From: Desulfobacteraceae bacterium
GTDB taxonomy: Bacteria > Desulfobacterota > Desulfobacteria > Desulfobacterales > JAABRJ01
DNA: 11,886 nucleotides
Direction of reading: 5' to 3'
Assembly: GCA_011390985.1 (NCBI GenBank)
Contig: JAABRJ010000463.1
Span: 1 to 11,886 of the forward strand
How positions within the stretch are numbered: position 1 is the first letter of the stretch; every line of letters begins with the position of its first letter. The translations under genes were made by a program, and so were the position numbers. This document shows positions 1 through 6,757 of this stretch, one piece after another. The notes under the pieces were generated by a model. It did no database searches, was not told the origin of the DNA, and saw only the letters and a list, made by a program, of their open reading frames with translations.

Positions 1-414
1 CTCAGCATCCAGTTCGATCAGGAAGGGGAAGTCGCGGGCGCCGGCGGTCTTTGGCTGCAGGCATTGCCCGGGGCCGATCAGGACGCCATGGCGCGCCTCG
101 AGCAGCAGGTACCGGCGATGCCCTCGCTGGGGGCGGCGTTCCATGCCCGACGGGAGCCCAAAAGCCTTGTGACCGAGGCCTTTGGGGCGCTCAAGCCGCA
201 GTTTCTGGGGGATTACCGGGTGGAGTTCATGTGCCACTGCAGCCGTCAAAAAACCCGCAACGTGCTGGGCATGCTGCCGGCGGCTGAACTGGCCGACATC
301 CGCCAAAACGGGCCCTTTCCCCTGGAAATGCGCTGTCACTACTGCGGCAGCCGGTACCTTTTTCACCCGGCGGACATCGAGGAGCTTTACCAACACCGCA
401 CGGTGGGAGGCTGA
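1..414 (+). CDS. hslO: Hsp33 redox-regulated chaperone, C-terminal part (5' end off window)
   Basis: Frame 1 is open from the first base to a TGA at 412-414, giving 137 residues, so about half of a usual Hsp33 of roughly 290 residues is present and the start lies left of the window. The diagnostic feature is the C-terminal zinc-binding redox switch: a CHC pair (codons near 232-240) followed about 30 residues later by CHYC (near 331-342), the CxC...CxxC pattern of Hsp33. In this family the four cysteines bind zinc when reduced. On oxidation they form disulfides, which activates holdase activity against aggregation of unfolded proteins in the cytoplasm. Both cysteine pairs are intact, so the switch should be functional. 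The gene is convergent with menA, with 111 bases between stop codons. Family assignment is secure; operon partners on the left cannot be seen. Confidence 0.92.
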   Translation, partial: LSIQFDQEGEVAGAGGLWLQALPGADQDAMARLEQQVPAMPSLGAAFHARREPKSLVTEAFGALKPQFLGDYRVEFMCHCSRQKTRNVLGMLPAAELADIRQNGPFPLEMRCHYCGSRYLFHPADIEELYQHRTVGG

Positions 415-450
415 GAGTCGGCCGCCGTGCCGCGCCGGTTGCAAGCCAAA

Positions 451-469
451 GGAGCACCGAAGGCGCTCC
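451..469 (-). terminator. Possible rho-independent terminator between hslO and menA
   Basis: An inverted repeat pairs 451-458 with 462-469 around a three-base loop. Read on the minus strand all eight pairs form (one is G-T), and it lies about 57 bases past the menA stop. The minus strand then has only three T residues, so it is a weak terminator. On the plus strand one pair is A-C and an A-run follows, so it is a poor terminator for hslO unless it acts with Rho. The call rests on the stem and position alone. Confidence 0.35.
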
Positions 470-525
470 CAAAAAATTCTCACGGGGGGGGACTTTGTCG
501 GAGACTACGCAGTCATGGGGCCGCT

Positions 526-1473
526 TCATGCCGGCAGGATCAGCCCGAAGGCCAGCAGCAGGCTGAACCCCAGCGCCAGGGTGGCGGTGGCCCCCAGCAC
601 GGGGTTGAGGGCTGCGCCATGGGCGCTGGCGATGCGCCGGATCAGGCGCAGGGCGCGGGGGAAAGAAAGAAAGCACAGCAGCCCCCAGAAAGGAATTTCG
701 CCCGCCAGCCATCCGGCCGCCGGCACGGCATAGGCGGCGGCCAGCAGCAGGGCATATTCCAGGCGCGCACCTTGGGGACCCAGCCGCACGGCCAGGGTCT
801 GCTTGCCGCTGCGGCCGTCGGTCGCGATGTCCCGCAGGTTGTTGACCACCAGGATCGCGGTGATCAGAAGCCCCACGGGCGTCGCGGCCCAGAAAACCCG
901 GGCGTTCAGTTCGAGCGCCTGAACGTAGAAGGTGCCGCCCACCGCCACCAGTCCGAAAAAGAGGAACACGAAGAAATCCGCCAGGCCGTGCGAGGCCAGG
1001 GGGTAGGGGCCGCCGCTGTAACCCAGGGCGGAGAGGATCGCAAACACTCCGACGAGAATTACGGGCCAGCCGGCCACCGCGATCAGGTAGAGACAGACCA
1101 CCCCCGCCAGGCAGAAGGTTGCGATCATGCCGCGCCTGACCGATTCGGGCGCCAGCAGGCCGCTCTGGGTCACCCGCAGCGGCCCCAGGCGGTCGGGCGT
1201 ATCGATCCCCGCCCGGAAATCAAAATAGTCGTTGGCCAGGTTGACCCCGATCTGAAGCAGGAGCGCGCCGATCAGGGCCGCCACGGCCGGAGCGAACCGG
1301 AACTGCCCGGCGGCGAAGGCCAGGGCGCTGCCCACCGCGACGGGGGCGACGGCGGCCGGCAGGGTTCGCGGCCGAGCGGCCAGCAGCCAAACGTGCAGGG
1401 GCGAGAGCGTCATGGGGGCGGGGGATGGCATGGGGATCGCCAGGCTCGGGTTTTTCAGTTCAGAGTCGGTCAC
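526..1473 (-). CDS. menA: 1,4-dihydroxy-2-naphthoate polyprenyltransferase (MenA, UbiA superfamily)
   Basis: This 315-residue, strongly hydrophobic protein carries both aspartate-rich motifs of the UbiA superfamily: NDYFDFRAGID at residues 81-91 and NNLRDIATD at 211-219. The second is followed by the MenA-typical GKQTLAVRLG. The N-terminal WLLAARPRTLPAAVAP segment also fits MenA. In the family, MenA transfers a polyprenyl chain from its diphosphate to 1,4-dihydroxy-2-naphthoate in the inner membrane, giving demethylmenaquinone; Mg2+ bound by the Asp motifs holds the diphosphate. About eight to nine membrane segments are apparent. The start is uncertain: the frame opens with GTG at 1473, but in-frame ATGs at 1431 and 1413 lie closer to the conserved region, and none has a clear ribosome binding site. 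It is divergent from the alpha/beta hydrolase gene and no other men genes are in view. Confidence 0.92.
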   Translation of the reverse strand: MTDSELKNPSLAIPMPSPAPMTLSPLHVWLLAARPRTLPAAVAPVAVGSALAFAAGQFRFAPAVAALIGALLLQIGVNLANDYFDFRAGIDTPDRLGPLRVTQSGLLAPESVRRGMIATFCLAGVVCLYLIAVAGWPVILVGVFAILSALGYSGGPYPLASHGLADFFVFLFFGLVAVGGTFYVQALELNARVFWAATPVGLLITAILVVNNLRDIATDGRSGKQTLAVRLGPQGARLEYALLLAAAYAVPAAGWLAGEIPFWGLLCFLSFPRALRLIRRIASAHGAALNPVLGATATLALGFSLLLAFGLILPA

Positions 1474-1879
1474 TGCCCAGCGGCCGACGCGGTCTTTGCC
1501 AAACGCTGACGGGCGCGTAAAAGGCGGTATTCAGGTGATTTCAGGACAAGCGCCATGCTGCGGTGCACCCGCTTGGGGCATGAGGCGTTTTGCATGTCCG
1601 CCTCCAGGGCGAGTGGCGGCCTGTTTCGGGATGCCTTCAACGGTCGCGCCTATCTACCACACGTTGCGGCGAAACTGCAAATTCCCCGGCCGCGGGCTTG
1701 CAAAAACAGCCGAAAACGGTTTGATGACGGCTTCTCAGGCTGCGGCGCTGCTCAGGGGCGGTGTGGATCGCGGGCCTGCCGCAAACCGCAGCAGCCCCTT
1801 AAAATGAGGTTTTATTTCTGAGCCGGGGGGTTAGACTAAGTCGTTGTTTCCTGTGGAGATCCCCTTTGCGGAGGCGGGC
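1474..1879. other. Divergent intergenic region between menA and the hydrolase gene
   Basis: These 406 bases separate two divergent genes and should hold both promoters. I find no convincing sigma-70 hexamer pair, tRNA or conserved small protein. Short open frames crossing it lack ribosome binding sites and read like translated GC-rich noncoding DNA. Two dyads are visible. One at about 1677-1702 is a TGCAA/TTGCA pair with a CCC/GGG inner stem. The other at 1739-1792 pairs GCTGCGG with CCGCAGC. An A/T-rich patch near 1798-1820 could contain promoter elements for the plus-strand operon. Confidence 0.5.
1870..1874 (+). promoter_or_regulatory. Ribosome binding site setting the hydrolase start
   Basis: GGAGG lies five bases before the ATG at 1880. 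The upstream in-frame TTG at 1844 has no such site, so ATG 1880 is the chosen start. Confidence 0.75.
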
Positions 1880-2818
1880 ATGGCCAAACTTTTCAAACTC
1901 GGCATTGCGCTGGTCGCTCTGCTGGCGATATGGCTGGCGGGCATCTTTTTATTTTTTCCCGGCTGGGTTTACGACAGCGCGGTTTTCGTCAGCCGCTGGC
2001 GCGCCGGCCTGCGGCCGGCGACGGTGACAGTGGACGGCCTCGACTGGTCGTACCTTTCCGGGGGGCAAGGCGACCCCCTGGTGCTGCTGCACGGCTTTGG
2101 CGCCGACAAGGACCACTTCGGCGTGTTTTTAAGCGCTTTGAGCAGCCGCTACCGATTGATCGTGCCGGATTTGCCGGGATTCGGTGAATCCACCCGCAAG
2201 GCGTCCCTGGCCTACGACATCCCCAGCCAGGTCGCCCGGCTCGAGGGGTTTATCCAGGCCTTGGGGCTTGAAGGCTTTCACCTGGCGGGGGCCTCCATGG
2301 GGGGCTATGTCGCGGCCTACTATGCCGCCGATCACCCGGATAAGATCAAAAGCCTCCTGCTGATGGCGCCTGCCGGAATCCTGCCGCCCACTCCCGGGAA
2401 GCTGCAGCAGGTTTATGAACGGGAGGGCCGCATGCTGCTGCTCTTCCGCACCCTCCATGAGTTCGAAGATTTCATGCGGCTGGTCTTTTATCGTCCGCCC
2501 TGGGTGCCCACCCCGATCCGGCGCCACCTGGTTGAGCGACACAGCCACGCCCATGATCTGTACCTCAAAATTCTCGCGGATATGGTGAACGGGGGGATGG
2601 GTCTGCTGGAGGGCCGCCTGGAAAAGATCGCTTCTCCGACCCTGGTGGTCTGGGGGCGTGAGGACCAGGTCCTGCCCGTGGCCAGCCTGGCGCGCTTTGT
2701 CGCAGAAATTCCCCGCAGCCGGGGGGAGATCATCGACAACTGCGGTCATATGCCCTATCTTGAAAAGCCGGTTCAAACCATTTCATTGTACCGTGACTTC
2801 CTGGGTTCCGTGAAATAG
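1880..2818 (+). CDS. Membrane-anchored alpha/beta-fold hydrolase (ABHD6/lipase-like)
   Basis: This 312-residue protein begins with a single hydrophobic segment (about residues 6-28) that looks like an uncleaved membrane anchor, followed by an alpha/beta hydrolase domain. The oxyanion region is HGFG at 71-74. The nucleophile elbow is GASMGG with Ser139, the acid is probably Asp262 in WGREDQVLP, and the catalytic His is His290 in NCGHMPYLEKP, so the triad is complete. A helical lid spans about residues 165-245. Anchor plus domain resembles the ABHD6 monoacylglycerol lipase type and bacterial membrane esterases, so an ester or lipid substrate is likely, but the substrate cannot be read from the sequence. 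It is the first gene of a plus-strand operon, 47 bases before the M1 peptidase gene. The start is set by GGAGG at 1870-1874; a TTG at 1844 would add 12 residues. Confidence 0.88.
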   Translation: MAKLFKLGIALVALLAIWLAGIFLFFPGWVYDSAVFVSRWRAGLRPATVTVDGLDWSYLSGGQGDPLVLLHGFGADKDHFGVFLSALSSRYRLIVPDLPGFGESTRKASLAYDIPSQVARLEGFIQALGLEGFHLAGASMGGYVAAYYAADHPDKIKSLLLMAPAGILPPTPGKLQQVYEREGRMLLLFRTLHEFEDFMRLVFYRPPWVPTPIRRHLVERHSHAHDLYLKILADMVNGGMGLLEGRLEKIASPTLVVWGREDQVLPVASLARFVAEIPRSRGEIIDNCGHMPYLEKPVQTISLYRDFLGSVK

Positions 2819-2851
2819 ACGGCCGTGGGTGGCCCTGCGGCCCGTCGAGGT

Positions 2852-2856
2852 GGAGG
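2852..2856 (+). promoter_or_regulatory. Ribosome binding site setting the M1 peptidase start
   Basis: GGAGG lies nine bases before the ATG at 2866. The TTG at 2860 is only three bases away, too close, and ATG 2881 is too far at 24 bases. Confidence 0.65.
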
Positions 2857-2865
2857 CTTTTGCGG

Positions 2866-4935
2866 ATGGCAACAACCCCCATGCGCCTGTTGGCGATGCT
2901 CCTTTTTTTCCTGACGGGACTTTTACCGGCGGTGGCTTTGGCGACCAGCCTGCACCATCGCCTGAGCGTTCACCTGGTGCCCGACCGGCAGCTGTTGACA
3001 GCCGAGGACCGCATTCAGCTGTCAGCGGCAGGCGCCCGCGCACTGACCTTTGTGCTTTCCCCACGCGCCGCGGTGACCGCCGTGCGGGTCGACGGCCGCC
3101 CGCTTGCCGTTGACTTCAGCGGCGGGCGCCTGCGGGTGCCGCTGAAGGGTGCCGACCCGGACAGGGTTCTGGAGGTCGCGATCCAGTACACGGCGGTCTT
3201 CGACGACCCGGTGCCGGTGCTGCCCGCCAACACCGACAACCCGGGTTACGGCGTCAGCGGCAGTATTTCCCCTGACGGCACCTTTCTGCTGGCCGGCGCC
3301 GGCTGGTATCCCCGGGTGCCGGGCCGGGCGGACACCTTCGAGCTGACGGTCAGCGCACCCCCCGGAACGCTGGCGGTGACCGCCGGCCGCGATTTGGGGG
3401 CGGAGACCCGTGAGGGCCGCAGCCTGTCCCGCTGGCAGATCGACCAGCCCCTCGAGGGCCTGGCGCTTTCCGCCGGCCCTTATCGGGTGCAGCGCCGATC
3501 GGCGGGCGGTCTCAGCGCAGCGGTTTATCTCTTCGCCCCGAACCTGGATCTGGCGGATGCCTACCTCGACGCCAGCCTGGAGTTCATGGCACTATACCAG
3601 GACCGTTTCGGCCCATACCCCTTCCCGCAGTTCGCCGTTGTGGAAAACTTTTTTCCCACCGGGTACGGATTTCCGGGCTACACCCTGATGGGGGGGCAGG
3701 TGCTGCGGCTGCCGTTTATCGTCGCCACCAGCCTGGGCCATGAAATCGCCCACTGCTGGTGGGGCAACGGGGTCTATGTGGACCCCCGCGGCGGCAACTG
3801 GAGCGAGGGCCTGACCACCTACGTGGCCGACTACTATTACAAAGAGCTGGAGGGGCCCGAGGCGGCCCGTGAATACCGCCGCGAGTTGCTGCGCAGTTAC
3901 GCCACCCTGGCCCGGCCGGACCGGGAGTTCGCCCTGTCGCGCTTCACCCAGCGGGTCGACCCGCTGTCCAAGACGGTGGGCTACGACAAGGGCGCCTTCG
4001 TGTTCCACATGCTGCGCGGGCAGGTGGGGGATGCCGTTTTCAACCGGGCCCTGCGGGACTTCTATCAGACCTATCGTTTTCGCCGTGCCGGGTGGGACGA
4101 ACTCCGGGCGGTTTTTGAAAAACAGTGCGGGCGGCCCTTGGGGGCCTTTTTCGACCAGTGGGTGCTGCGCGGCGGCGGGCCGCAGCTGGCGCTGGCGAAC
4201 GTCACCCTGAAGCCGGTGCAAAACGGCTACCAGGTGGCCGGGGCCCTGACTCAAACACCGCCATATTACCAGCTGGATGTTCCCCTGACCGTGTTCACGG
4301 CAACCGCTCACGCGACCTATCGCCTGACGCTGACCGGCGCCGCCGCCTCCTTTTCGTTTTCCGTGGCCGAGCCCCCCCTGAGCCTGGCCGCCGACCCTGC
4401 TTGCGACCTGTTTCGGCGGCTGGCGGCGGAAGAAATTCCGCCGACCGTCAACACCCTCAAAGCCGCCGAACAGGTGCTGGTGGTATTGCCGGACGCCGTT
4501 GTGCCAGAGCTTGAGGCCGCCGCGGACCTCCTGGTGAGGTCCCTCGGGCTGCAAAAGCCGCAGCTGATAAGGGCCGCGGCGTTCAGCGCGGACCTCGGGC
4601 GCAACCGATCGGTGCTGTGGGTCGGGGCCGCGCCGCCGGACGGCCTGCTGGCCGGGCGGCCGCCCGAACTGGCGCTCGATCCCGGTGGCTTTGCCGTCGC
4701 CGGGCGGCGCTATACCGACGGGGCCGATACCCTCTTCGCGGTCTGGCCCCACCCCCGGGCCGCGGCGGCGGTGGTGGCCGTTTTCCTGCCCCTCGCACCC
4801 CGCAATGCGGCCCTGGCGGCCCGCAAGATCACCCACTACGGCAAGACCAGTTACCTGGTTTTTACGGACGGCGCCAATCAGGCAAAGGGCACCTGGCCGG
4901 TCGCGCGCTCCCCGTTGGTGCAAACCTGGCCCTGA
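2866..4935 (+). CDS. Exported M1-family (gluzincin) metallopeptidase
   Basis: This 689-residue protein has an N-terminal Sec signal peptide ending near AVALA (about residue 26), so it should act in the periplasm or outside. A beta-rich N-terminal region is followed by the zinc site: HEIAH at 292-296 and the third ligand Glu314 in NWSEGLTTY. The second His and Glu314 are separated by 17 residues, against 18 in the classic M1 pattern. Tyr373 in GYDKGA matches the transition-state tyrosine. The GxMEN exopeptidase motif appears degenerate as AVVEN at 257-261, keeping Glu260 and Asn261. Residues from about 480 to the end form an extension not found in classic M1 enzymes, with a conserved-looking HYGKTSYLVF near the C-terminus. 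It probably cleaves peptides, but whether as an aminopeptidase is uncertain. It sits between the hydrolase gene (47 bases) and the chaN-like gene (27 bases). Confidence 0.87.
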   Translation: MATTPMRLLAMLLFFLTGLLPAVALATSLHHRLSVHLVPDRQLLTAEDRIQLSAAGARALTFVLSPRAAVTAVRVDGRPLAVDFSGGRLRVPLKGADPDRVLEVAIQYTAVFDDPVPVLPANTDNPGYGVSGSISPDGTFLLAGAGWYPRVPGRADTFELTVSAPPGTLAVTAGRDLGAETREGRSLSRWQIDQPLEGLALSAGPYRVQRRSAGGLSAAVYLFAPNLDLADAYLDASLEFMALYQDRFGPYPFPQFAVVENFFPTGYGFPGYTLMGGQVLRLPFIVATSLGHEIAHCWWGNGVYVDPRGGNWSEGLTTYVADYYYKELEGPEAAREYRRELLRSYATLARPDREFALSRFTQRVDPLSKTVGYDKGAFVFHMLRGQVGDAVFNRALRDFYQTYRFRRAGWDELRAVFEKQCGRPLGAFFDQWVLRGGGPQLALANVTLKPVQNGYQVAGALTQTPPYYQLDVPLTVFTATAHATYRLTLTGAAASFSFSVAEPPLSLAADPACDLFRRLAAEEIPPTVNTLKAAEQVLVVLPDAVVPELEAAADLLVRSLGLQKPQLIRAAAFSADLGRNRSVLWVGAAPPDGLLAGRPPELALDPGGFAVAGRRYTDGADTLFAVWPHPRAAAAVVAVFLPLAPRNAALAARKITHYGKTSYLVFTDGANQAKGTWPVARSPLVQTWP

Positions 4936-4950
4936 AATCCGACAACCCTG

Positions 4951-4957
4951 AAAGGAG
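4951..4957 (+). promoter_or_regulatory. Ribosome binding site setting the chaN-like start
   Basis: AAAGGAG lies five bases before the ATG at 4963. A GTG at 4957 overlaps this site and is therefore an unlikely start. Confidence 0.75.
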
Positions 4958-4962
4958 TGGCG

Positions 4963-5805
4963 ATGCCCTTTAAGCGCACCTCTCTCGCTCTGACCCTCTG
5001 CTGGCTGCTGGCGGCAGTGCCGGCAGCGGCCGTGGATCGGCTCTACGATCTCAACCGCAGGGTGACCGTGACCCTCGAAGAGGCCCTGCCGCAGCTGCTG
5101 TCGAAACGCCTGGTGGTGGTCGGTGAACAGCACAGCGAACCGTTGCATCATGAAATGCAGCGCAAGGTCATCGCGGCCCTGGATGCCGCCGGCGTTCCAG
5201 TGGCCGTAGGGTTGGAGATGTTCCGGCGTGAAAGCCAGGCGGACCTGGACGGCTGGGTGGCCGGCGAGATTTCGCCGGCGGATTTTGAAAAGGCCTATTA
5301 CCGCAACTGGAACTACCCCTGGGCAGCCTACCGGCCGGTGTTTGATTATGCCCGGGAACACGGGCTGCCCCTCGTGGGCCTGAACGTCGCCGCCGATATC
5401 ACCCGGCAGGTCGCACGCGGCGGGTTCCAGTCGCTTTCGGCCGCCCAGCGTGGTCAACTGCCGGCGGCCGTGACCTGCGAGGTGGACGCCGCCTACATGG
5501 CCTACATCCGGCAGGCTTTCGGGACCCATGCCCATGGGCGCATGGACTTCACGAATTTCTGCGAGGCCCAGCTGGTATGGGACAAAAGCATGGCCCTGCA
5601 TGCGATCGAATATCTCCAGGGGCGCCCGGATGCCCGGATGGTGATTCTGACCGGCATCGGTCATGCCTGGAAGCGGGGCATCCCGGCCCAGGTGGAGGCC
5701 TATGGTGGGCTTCCGGCGGTGGTGATCCTGCCGGAGGTGCCGGGCAACATCGCACCGGAGCGCAGCGATGCCGCGGTCGCCGACTTTATCTTTCTGATGC
5801 CGTGA
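4963..5805 (+). CDS. ChaN-family exported haem-binding-like protein (DUF399/Tiki-like fold)
   Basis: This 280-residue protein begins with a Sec signal peptide ending near AVPAAA (residue 23). No cysteine sits at a lipobox cleavage site, so it is probably soluble and periplasmic rather than a lipoprotein like some ChaN proteins. The family pattern is clear: VVVGEQH at 51-57, an HH pair at 62-63, GLEMFRR at 83-89, a central helical region with FCEAQLVWDKSMA at 199-211, and TGIGHAWKRGIP at 230-241. ChaN members are reported to bind haem and are linked to iron uptake. The conserved Glu, Asp and His residues also resemble the metal site of the TIKI/EreA-like hydrolases, so a hydrolase role is possible. 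It is the last gene of the envelope operon, 27 bases after the M1 peptidase gene. Its stop is 10 bases from the stop of the convergent MBL-fold gene. Confidence 0.86.
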   Translation: MPFKRTSLALTLCWLLAAVPAAAVDRLYDLNRRVTVTLEEALPQLLSKRLVVVGEQHSEPLHHEMQRKVIAALDAAGVPVAVGLEMFRRESQADLDGWVAGEISPADFEKAYYRNWNYPWAAYRPVFDYAREHGLPLVGLNVAADITRQVARGGFQSLSAAQRGQLPAAVTCEVDAAYMAYIRQAFGTHAHGRMDFTNFCEAQLVWDKSMALHAIEYLQGRPDARMVILTGIGHAWKRGIPAQVEAYGGLPAVVILPEVPGNIAPERSDAAVADFIFLMP

Positions 5806-5815
5806 TGGCCCAGGG

Positions 5816-6730
5816 TCAGACCTTCAGGAGCATCCCTTCGCGGGCCACGAGGATTTCGGGCGCCCCGTGCGGCTGCCGGGCGGCGCGGAACCTGTCCTCC
5901 AGCGCCTGCAGCTCGTCGTCGCGGCGGTCGGGATCGTGGTGGAAAAGGACCACTTTTTTTACCCCGGCCGCCTGTGCGGTTGCAATAGCGTGCTCCATCG
6001 GGGAGTGACCCCAGCCGCTCTTGCCGCCGGCGTATTCGCTGAGGGTATACTGGGCGTCATGGATGAGGAGGTCCGCGCCGTCGAAAAATCCCAGCAGGGC
6101 CGCATTGGCATCCGCCACCGCCTGCGCACCTTCCTCGCAGACCACCGGGTCATAGCCGGGGGAATCGGGGTCGTCGCTGAACACATTCTGGAACGGCTCG
6201 GTATCGTAGCCGGTGCAGAGCACCTTGCCGTCGAACTCGAAACGGTAGCCCAGGCACAGCAGGGAGTGGTTGAGATATTTGGTTTTGATCCGCAGGCCGT
6301 CGCTGAAGCGCATCTCCCCTTCCCGCAGCTGATGATAGCTGATGGCGGCCGACAGTTCGCTGTGGCGTACGGGAAAGTAGCGGTAACTGAGCTGGTCGCC
6401 CACGATCCGGTCCAGGGTGTCGTCTTCGTAGGTAATCGGCCCGTAAACCTTGAGGCGGGTGTTCGGCCGGTAGATGGGATCGAAAAAGGGAAACCCCATG
6501 ATGTGATCCCAGTGGGTGTGGGTCAGAAAGATTTCCGCCTCGATCTGGCCGCTGCGGCTGCTGATGAGATGCGCCCCGAGGCCGCGGATGCCGGAGCCGG
6601 CGTCGATGATGATCACCCGATCGCTGCCGTTCAGGCGCAGTTCCAGGCAGGCCGTATTGCCGCCGTAAACGACGGTATCCCTGCCCGGGCTTGCCACCGA
6701 GCCCCTCACCCCCCAGAATCGCACCTGCAT
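5816..6730 (-). CDS. MBL-fold metallo-hydrolase
   Basis: This 304-residue cytoplasmic protein has the metallo-beta-lactamase fold. It begins MQVRFWGVRGS, typical of the phosphodiesterase/PhnP-like branch. The zinc motif is HTHWDH at 71-76. Further likely ligands are His155 (YLNHS), Asp176 (TGYDTEPF) and His264 or His265 (LFHHDP). AQYT...GWGHSP at 226-243 is a second conserved block of this subfamily. The set of ligands looks complete, so a binuclear hydrolase is expected. The substrate is not known; a phosphodiester or cyclic-nucleotide-like compound is possible from the branch. The start ATG at 6730 has GGAG six bases upstream. It is the last gene of the minus-strand operon, 27 bases after the HDOD gene, and converges on the chaN-like gene. 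Confidence 0.88.
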   Translation of the reverse strand: MQVRFWGVRGSVASPGRDTVVYGGNTACLELRLNGSDRVIIIDAGSGIRGLGAHLISSRSGQIEAEIFLTHTHWDHIMGFPFFDPIYRPNTRLKVYGPITYEDDTLDRIVGDQLSYRYFPVRHSELSAAISYHQLREGEMRFSDGLRIKTKYLNHSLLCLGYRFEFDGKVLCTGYDTEPFQNVFSDDPDSPGYDPVVCEEGAQAVADANAALLGFFDGADLLIHDAQYTLSEYAGGKSGWGHSPMEHAIATAQAAGVKKVVLFHHDPDRRDDELQALEDRFRAARQPHGAPEILVAREGMLLKV

Positions 6731-6757
6731 GCGGATCTCCTTGGCGGCCGCGACCGC

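Noticed and set aside
427..1509. 360-codon plus-strand open frame opposite menA
   Set aside because: Low-complexity Gln/Gly/Arg/His composition and full overlap with menA, which has both catalytic motifs.
1412..1821. Two overlapping short plus-strand open frames in the menA-hydrolase gap
   Set aside because: No ribosome binding site, no recognisable domain, and one overlaps menA; they look like chance frames in GC-rich DNA.
3592..5664. 690-codon minus-strand open frame across the M1 peptidase and chaN-like genes
   Set aside because: It lies antisense to two genes with clear motifs, its product is rich in Gly, Arg, Gln and His with no recognisable domain, and such frames are expected opposite GC-rich genes.
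4963..5805. ChaN lipoprotein
   Set aside because: The only cysteine near the signal peptide (residue 13) lies inside the hydrophobic core, not in a lipobox, so lipidation is not supported.
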